In this document: piece after piece, positions 13,502-16,500 of the stretch | How positions within the stretch are numbered: position 1 is the first letter of the stretch | Layout: each line of letters opens with the position of its first letter | From: Nanobdellota archaeon | GTDB lineage: Archaea > Nanobdellota > Nanobdellia > SCGC-AAA011-G17 > GW2011-AR17 | Assembly: GCA_030018575.1 (NCBI GenBank) | Contig: JASEIA010000028.1 | Location: 1-16,500 of the forward strand | Length of the DNA: 16,500 nt | Direction: 5' to 3' | Position numbers and translations under genes: made by a program | The notes under the pieces: model-generated | What the model was told of the DNA's origin: nothing | The model's input: the letters and a program-made list of their open reading frames with translations, nothing else | The model's database searches: none

Positions 13502-13864
13502 TTACTGCCCCCCATTCTTGTTGATTATTCTCTTAATCCGCGTGAATGAAATTGTAACCCTTCCCGGGTTGTCCAAAGAAAGCCTAACCAGTTTTGTCGC
13601 CTTCACTGCCTCGAAATCAATTATCTCCTTTGGTATTGAGACTGCCCAGCTGTTCCCAACCTGCCTGAGCTTTACCTCAAAATCCCTCTGCTTTAATCTT
13701 TTGAAGCACTCATACTGGGACATGTCAAGCGGGTGCGGCCAAATCTTATTGCACTTAGGGCAGCGCCACGCCCTTATTCTGAATCCTTCCTTGAGGATTT
13801 CCCCCTTGACTGTTTTTGTTTTGCATGCATCGCATACGATGTCCGCGTCGAATATGTCTGCCAT
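13502..13864 (-). CDS. Zinc-ribbon/SpoVT-AbrB-like DNA-binding regulator
   Basis: A 120-residue predicted transcription factor. The N-terminal zinc ribbon has C11-x2-C14 and C35-x2-C38 (VCDACK and WRCPKCNKIW). Residues 62-106 form an AbrB/MazE-type swapped-hairpin DNA-binding domain with the signature VGNSWAVSIPKEI (69-81), followed by FEAVKATKLVRLSLDN. The frame is open to 13918, but MADIFDADIVC at 13864 is the likely start: a TATA box at 13883-13892 places the transcript start there, and the upstream codons are palindromic promoter DNA. The stop is 1 nt from the cdc48 ATG, so the two genes form one transcript. Palindromes at 13891-13906 and 13907-13918 with a half-site at 13867-13874 suggest autoregulation of the cdc48 operon. 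An antitoxin (MazE-like) role is unlikely because no toxin lies beside it. Confidence 0.85.
   Translation of the reverse strand: MADIFDADIVCDACKTKTVKGEILKEGFRIRAWRCPKCNKIWPHPLDMSQYECFKRLKQRDFEVKLRQVGNSWAVSIPKEIIDFEAVKATKLVRLSLDNPGRVTISFTRIKRIINKNGGQ
13506..13511 (-). promoter_or_regulatory. G-run acting as possible ribosome binding site for cdc48
   Basis: Minus-strand GGGGGG lies within the last codons of the AbrB-type gene, a few nt before the ATG at 13500. A similar GGGGG precedes the other operon-internal start at 1809. It could pair with the CCUCC anti-Shine-Dalgarno through G-U pairs, and favours 13500 over 13515 as the start. Confidence 0.4.
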
Positions 13865-13866
13865 GT

Positions 13867-13918
13867 TATGTGTATCCCTTGCGTATATTTTATGTGTATA
13901 CACATAGTGTATATACAC
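13867..13918 (-). promoter_or_regulatory. Promoter with clustered palindromic operators
   Basis: Minus-strand TATA box TAAAATATAC (13883-13892) lies about 24 bp before the start at 13864. Overlapping its upstream edge is the perfect 16-bp palindrome TATGTGTATACACATA (13891-13906), directly followed by the perfect 12-bp palindrome GTGTATATACAC (13907-13918). A half-site TATGTGTA recurs at 13867-13874 between TATA box and start, 24 bp (about two helical turns) from the identical half-site at 13891. The arrangement looks like operators that would block or recruit transcription factors at this promoter; the AbrB-type protein it drives is the obvious candidate ligand (inference). Confidence 0.65.
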
Positions 13919-13951
13919 TTATATTTAAACCTTGCGCTTTGCGTGATGCTG

Positions 13952-13996
13952 GAAAATCTTCGGATTTTCGGCATGCCGAAAACGCTCTGCGTTTTC
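13952..13996 (+). repeat. Double-hairpin palindromic element, intergenic (copy 2)
   Basis: The first hairpin GAAAATCTTCGGATTTTC (13952-13969) has 7-bp arms around a C(UUCG)G-type tetraloop. After the 8-nt palindrome GGCATGCC (13970-13977) comes the second, GAAAACGCTCTGCGTTTTC (13978-13996), with 8-bp arms and a 3-nt loop. Stem ends (GAAAA...TTTTC), hairpin sizes (18-19 nt) and the 8-nt linker match the element inside polB at 6247-6290, while the inner stem bases differ but remain paired. Confidence 0.7.
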
Positions 13997-14133
13997 AAGC
14001 AGGTTTCGAACATCGGAGAGAAAACCTTTTGTTTTTGGAGGCTTTGCGCAAAAAGGGCCCTGTTTTTTCCTGGCTGCAGAAATCCTGTTTTTACCACACT
14101 CCAATTGCGCTTTTTCGCATCGTGGCAGAAACA
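13997..14133. other. Gene-free stretch without clear feature
   Basis: No credible gene. Both strands happen to stay open, giving overlapping frames with odd composition (many Cys, Phe, Trp), which I take as chance. There are several copies of TTGCGC next to T or A runs (14044, 14106; a related one at 13933 upstream), a GGGCCC palindrome near 14057, and poly-A/T runs. It could be decayed repeat sequence related to the double-hairpin element. Confidence 0.4.
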
Positions 14134-14142
14134 TTTATATAC
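14134..14142 (+). promoter_or_regulatory. TATA box for a candidate small RNA
   Basis: TTTATATAC is centred at 14138, predicting transcription from about 14164. No protein-coding frame with family support starts there; instead a GC-rich, foldable segment follows, ending in T-runs. Confidence 0.5.
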
Positions 14143-14163
14143 AAGCATCTTTGAGAATATAGA

Positions 14164-14292
14164 ACAGCATCGGGGAAGAGAGGCGAATCCATGTTTTCCT
14201 CTAAATAATATGCAGGGTGGCGAGCTCTGCACTATTCCATGGCTCTTGGCGGAGCCTTAGATGCGCCTTGGTGGTTGGCTTTTTTTATTTTT
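14164..14292 (+). ncRNA. Candidate structured small RNA, unknown family
   Basis: About 125 nt between a TATA box and T-rich runs (14280-14286 and 14288-14294) that would serve as an archaeal terminator. By eye it can fold into a closed multibranch: GCATC (14167-14171) pairs with GATGC (14260-14264). This encloses hairpins AGAGG/CCTCT (14179-14183/14198-14202), TGCAGGG/CTCTGCA (14211-14217/14225-14231) and GGCTC/GAGCC (14241-14245/14252-14256, 6-nt loop). It is richer in G and C than the flanks. It lacks the T-loop of a tRNA, the SRP tetraloop motif, the RNase P core motifs and C/D boxes, so I cannot name it. It has its own promoter, distinct from that of the gene at 14406, so it is probably not a leader. 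Identity is unproven. Confidence 0.5.
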
Positions 14293-14326
14293 TTGCCGGC
14301 CTTTAATTTTTTTCTGCATATTATTT
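14203..14326. repeat. Long-spaced 13-bp inverted repeat
   Basis: AAATAATATGCAG (14203-14215) is the exact reverse complement of CTGCATATTATTT (14314-14326). The arms are 98 bp apart and span the 3' half of the candidate small RNA and its T-runs. Left-arm bases 14212-14215 are shared with a local hairpin, so pairing across the T-runs would compete with it. Confidence 0.6.
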
Positions 14327-14370
14327 CCGGCATAGCATGCTAAATATTGAACAGGCGCGCAAAACTAACA

Positions 14371-14386
14371 TTTATAAATATATATA
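14371..14386 (+). promoter_or_regulatory. TATA box of the small ORF/hemerythrin operon
   Basis: TTTATAAATATATATA centred at about 14379, 26-27 bp before the ATG at 14406, predicting a leaderless start for the 59-aa gene. It is an unusually long run of TATA-like sequence and is the best match in the window, suggesting strong expression (inference). Confidence 0.7.
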
Positions 14387-14405
14387 GCCAACAATTAAGC
14401 GTAGC

Positions 14406-14585
14406 ATGGCGCCAATTGAAAAAGAGCTGAAGGAAATGGACGGGCAGAAGTCATTCCTGTTCATAATGGATGCGGGAAAGCTGCAGCCAAATCTTGTTGC
14501 CCTGAGGGTTATTGAGAAGAAAGGTGTTGAGGTTTATCCCGAGCAGGAAGTATATGCGTCGATGGTTGAGAAAAAAGGTGAATGA
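14406..14585 (+). CDS. Small 59-aa protein coupled to hemerythrin
   Basis: Starts MAPIEKELKEMDGQKSFLFI and ends SMVEKKGE. I do not recognise it. The middle (SFLFIMDAGKLQPNLVALRVIEKKGVEVYPEQEVYASMVEKK) suggests a strand, a helix, a strand and a helix, with no cysteines or membrane segment. Reasons to believe it: a strong TATA box at leaderless distance, codon use like its neighbours, and an ATGA overlap in which its stop (14583-14585) shares bases with the hemerythrin ATG (14582). That makes the two genes translationally coupled. A regulatory or scaffold role with hemerythrin is only inferred from linkage. Confidence 0.72.
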   Translation: MAPIEKELKEMDGQKSFLFIMDAGKLQPNLVALRVIEKKGVEVYPEQEVYASMVEKKGE

Positions 14586-15019
14586 AAAAGGAATATGAAT
14601 GGAAGCCGTCAATGTCTGTCGGCGAAAAGAAAATCGACAGCCAGCACAAGAAGCTTTTGAGCCAGATAATAAAGCTGGAAAAGGATATTGCCGCGCGGAG
14701 CATTAACATGGGCGTGCTCAGGGACACGAACCATTTTCTTTATGATTATTTCAAGGAGCATTTCAGCTACGAGGAAAAATACATGGAGAAATCAGGCTAT
14801 CCAAAGCTTGCGCAGCACAGGAAGGTGCATGAGTCTTTTATAAGGTTTTATGATGATTTCCAGCGGAAGCTGATGGAAAAGACCAAGTCAGGGAACTTGG
14901 CATCCCTTGATGTGAAAGACATGGTGAAAGAAGTAAGGGATTATCTTGGCAAATGGCTGGTCAACCACATCATGGGCATGGACCAGGATTACGCAAGGTA
15001 TGTGAAGATGAAAGGGTAG
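14582..15019 (+). CDS. Bacteriohemerythrin (non-heme di-iron protein)
   Basis: Binds O2, or senses or buffers O2, iron or NO through a di-iron centre in a four-helix bundle; soluble, 145 residues, single domain. The complete ligand set is present: H22 (IDSQHKKLL), H60 and E64 (HFSYEE), H79 and H83 (QHRKVH), H129 and D134 (NHIMGMD). The N-terminal W7 and the VGEKKID segment are typical. No methyl-accepting, GGDEF or membrane part is attached, so it is a stand-alone carrier type. The ATG overlaps the stop of the 59-aa gene (ATGA); an AGGTG at 14576-14580 lies too close to be an ideal ribosome site, which favours re-initiation. It ends 2 bp from the convergent PLP-enzyme gene. Suggests an organism that meets O2 at times. 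Confidence 0.96.
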   Translation: MKKEYEWKPSMSVGEKKIDSQHKKLLSQIIKLEKDIAARSINMGVLRDTNHFLYDYFKEHFSYEEKYMEKSGYPKLAQHRKVHESFIRFYDDFQRKLMEKTKSGNLASLDVKDMVKEVRDYLGKWLVNHIMGMDQDYARYVKMKG

Positions 15020-15021
15020 TG

Positions 15022-16107
15022 TTATAATTCCGATTGCTGCACTCTATTTTCAAAGTATTGGTAAAATGCCTTAGGCAGGCTGTGGTAATCTGCCCCTGAT
15101 ATAATCCCGGAAATGCTCATTGAATTATAAGTATTCCAGAAAAGTATATGTTTTCCCTCTAAGGAAGGGGCGTCATTCACAATAGCAGACAATGTTTTTC
15201 CCGTATAGGTGCCGTCAAGATTTATTCCTTCGGTTTCCCTCATCAGCCTTACAGCATCCATTCCTGCTTGCGTAAAATGCGCATATCCTTCTCCCATGAA
15301 CTCATGCCTTACGCACAATTCATCCTGAGAAATATTTACCAATGGAAAAGTTGAATCCAAAGAATGCAAAAAGCAGCATGTCCTATCAATCAGGCTTTTC
15401 AATTTTTTGGAATTAGCAAACCTTTTCCCCGCAACATCCACAGCTACGACCTTGCTGTCAAGCCCCGCCGCCTTCAATCCGAGAATAATCCCTGCTACAG
15501 TGCCCATGCTTCCCAAGGCAACATAGATTTTATCCGGCCTCGGAGCGCCTAAAGATATTTGCTCGCAAAGCTCAAATGAGGCATTTACATAGCCGATTGT
15601 GCCTAACGGTGAAGAGCCGCCCGGGGGAATTATCTCAACTGACTTGCCCTCCAGTTTATGCTTTGCTCTCAAATATAACGAACCAAGAATAGCATTTAAG
15701 ATATTTCCAAAATGATGCAATTCCGCATTAAAATGTTTTGCAACCAATAAGTTATCTCTTACATACTGCGCATTGGGCTGCTGAAGAAGAATAGAGATGC
15801 AATCAAGCCCCAAGCGCTTTGCATAAACAGCTGTTGCTGCAGCATGGTTTGAGCCTGCAAAGCCGAATGTCATCACTGCTTTTGCATTGTCTTGCATTGC
15901 TTTTGCAAGCAAAAACTCGAGCTTCCTTACCTTGTTGCCGCCGTAAGGCCCGCTCAGCCCGTCTTGCTTGACATAAAGGTTTTCAATGCCCAAAGCAATT
16001 CCTAGATTTTCAAGCCTTGACACAGGCGTAGGGAAGCTGCCGAGGGAGATATAAGGCAGTTTTTCCTTTAACGCAGGATAGCGGATGAAGAGTGGTATGC
16101 CTGCCAT
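15022..16107 (-). CDS. PLP-dependent enzyme, D-cysteine desulfhydrase/ACC deaminase family
   Basis: Fold-type II pyridoxal-phosphate enzyme of 361 residues, probably a cytoplasmic lyase or deaminase acting on a small amino acid. The family signature GGNKVRKLEFLLA (56-68) contains the PLP lysine K59. FAGSNHAAATAVYAKRLGL corresponds to the SNH segment that holds the substrate carboxylate. The usual glycine-rich phosphate loop is ALGSMGTVAGI, and the C-terminal hTGG-type segment is FWNTYNSMS. These last two depart from textbook D-cysteine desulfhydrase, so substrate specificity is open: D-cysteine, ACC, or an amino acid not guessed here. The start MAGIPLFIRY is the only nearby ATG; a TATA-like TTTAAATATG at 16137-16146 would give a leader of about 8 nt. 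Convergent with hemerythrin, 2 bp apart. Confidence 0.85.
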   Translation of the reverse strand: MAGIPLFIRYPALKEKLPYISLGSFPTPVSRLENLGIALGIENLYVKQDGLSGPYGGNKVRKLEFLLAKAMQDNAKAVMTFGFAGSNHAAATAVYAKRLGLDCISILLQQPNAQYVRDNLLVAKHFNAELHHFGNILNAILGSLYLRAKHKLEGKSVEIIPPGGSSPLGTIGYVNASFELCEQISLGAPRPDKIYVALGSMGTVAGIILGLKAAGLDSKVVAVDVAGKRFANSKKLKSLIDRTCCFLHSLDSTFPLVNISQDELCVRHEFMGEGYAHFTQAGMDAVRLMRETEGINLDGTYTGKTLSAIVNDAPSLEGKHILFWNTYNSMSISGIISGADYHSLPKAFYQYFENRVQQSEL

Positions 16108-16136
16108 TTGTGTTCAACTATTTAAGCTAACGCCCC

Positions 16137-16146
16137 ATATTTAAAG
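16137..16146 (-). promoter_or_regulatory. TATA-like element of the PLP-enzyme gene
   Basis: Minus-strand TTTAAATATG, about 34 bp before the ATG at 16107, so it predicts a short leader instead of a leaderless mRNA. A second AT-rich match (CTTAAATAG, 16118-16126) is too close to the start to serve. Confidence 0.4.
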
Positions 16147-16188
16147 TTTTCCCGCAACAGATATCGTGATGCCGAATCACTTTAGCTA

Positions 16189-16470
16189 CTATCTGGCAAA
16201 TTCTGCCTGATTTATCTGGATTTTGTATGTTTTTAGGTTTATATTGAATTGTTGTAGCACTTTCCTGACTTTATGTTCATCCTCTTCTTTTATTATAATA
16301 TCTGATTTTGTCGGCCTGATATATGATATGCCTGCAAGCTTTCCATTTCGCTGATAAGTGTATTGCCCTTTATTTGAATAATCTTTGTAACCAAAAAGTT
16401 CCCTTTTTAACGCTGTCCTTTGCGTTGGTGTTGCCTTTTTTAGAGTATAGCAAAGGAGCAATGCTTTCAT
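16189..16470 (-). CDS. Small conserved-looking hypothetical protein, 93 aa
   Basis: Not recognised. A compact soluble protein: an N-terminal strand (MKALLLCYTL), a basic helix (TPTQRTALKRELFGYKD), a short aromatic stretch (GQYTYQRNGKL), a strand ending IRPTKSDIIIKEEDE, and a C-terminal helix plus strand (HKVRKVLQQF, KTYKIQI). The alternating strand/helix order with many basic residues would fit a nucleic-acid-binding alpha/beta fold, but no motif proves it. The ATG at 16470 is 26 bp downstream of TTTAAATG at the window edge, so it should be leaderless. It lies upstream of the PLP-enzyme gene on the same strand with an 81-bp gap; an operon is uncertain. Confidence 0.7.
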   Translation of the reverse strand: MKALLLCYTLKKATPTQRTALKRELFGYKDYSNKGQYTYQRNGKLAGISYIRPTKSDIIIKEEDEHKVRKVLQQFNINLKTYKIQINQAEFAR

Positions 16471-16492
16471 GAATTTATAGGGGCTACCGAAA

Positions 16493-16500
16493 CATTTAAA
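16493..16500 (-). promoter_or_regulatory. TATA-like element of the 93-aa gene
   Basis: Minus-strand TTTAAATG at the window edge, centred about 26 bp before the ATG at 16470. It is cut by the window end, so flanking context cannot be judged. Confidence 0.45.

Noticed and set aside
13733..14260. Open frames on both strands through the intergenic region
   Set aside because: Cys/Phe/Trp-rich translations, no ribosome site, overlap with the AbrB gene, palindromes and the RNA candidate.
14164..14292. tRNA, SRP RNA, RNase P RNA or C/D guide identity for the RNA candidate
   Set aside because: No T-loop, no SRP helix 8 tetraloop region, no RNase P core sequence and no C and D boxes found on either strand.
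16150..16185. Possible hairpin GTGAT/ATCAC between the PLP enzyme and the 93-aa gene
   Set aside because: Only 5 bp with no T-run, close to chance expectation.

Overview
The window looks like compact archaeal chromosome, probably from a small-genome DPANN-type lineage (the lineage is my inference). The archaeal evidence is FEN-1 with a PCNA-binding tail, a two-ring Cdc48/VAT ATPase, a type II methionine aminopeptidase and an AbrB-type regulator. Most genes also have a TATA box centred about 26 bp upstream of the start codon, which is the geometry of leaderless archaeal transcripts. I used that spacing to choose several starts. Convergent genes are separated by only 0-8 bp. Genes inside operons start by overlap or coupling, some behind a G-rich Shine-Dalgarno-like run.

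Layout. Positions 1-1084 hold the 3' part of a DDE transposase in more AT-rich sequence with different arginine codon use: the end of an insertion sequence. At 1139-2090 a seven-helix membrane protein is coupled to a winged-helix regulator. Positions 2091-7584 carry a DNA replication and repair neighbourhood: FEN-1, an unknown 150-aa protein, a RecB-like PD-(D/E)XK nuclease, a putative HExxH metallopeptidase, and a family B DNA polymerase that resembles E. coli Pol II and has an intact exonuclease and polymerase. Divergent from polB, 7699-9714 encodes a helical-repeat protein fused to a ClpX-type AAA+ unfoldase, followed by methionine aminopeptidase. On the minus strand, 10636-13864 is a two-gene operon: a zinc-ribbon/AbrB regulator whose promoter is packed with palindromes, then a Cdc48 ATPase with an extra coiled-coil block of about 200 residues in its first ring.

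Positions 13919-14405 form the only long gene-poor stretch. It holds a double-hairpin palindromic element, about 140 bp with no clear feature, and a candidate structured small RNA with its own TATA box and T-rich end. A further palindrome arm follows. After this come a 59-aa ORF translationally coupled to a complete bacteriohemerythrin, a PLP enzyme of the D-cysteine desulfhydrase/ACC deaminase family, and a small unknown protein.

Points of most interest: (1) the same double-hairpin architecture occurs in-frame inside polB and in the intergenic region; (2) a ClpX-type unfoldase without the ClpX zinc domain keeps a ClpP-docking-like VGF tripeptide in an archaeal setting; (3) the Cdc48 first-ring insertion; (4) the unannotated structured RNA at about 14164-14290. 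Two unfoldases, methionine aminopeptidase and a possible metallopeptidase make protein quality control a second theme beside DNA repair.
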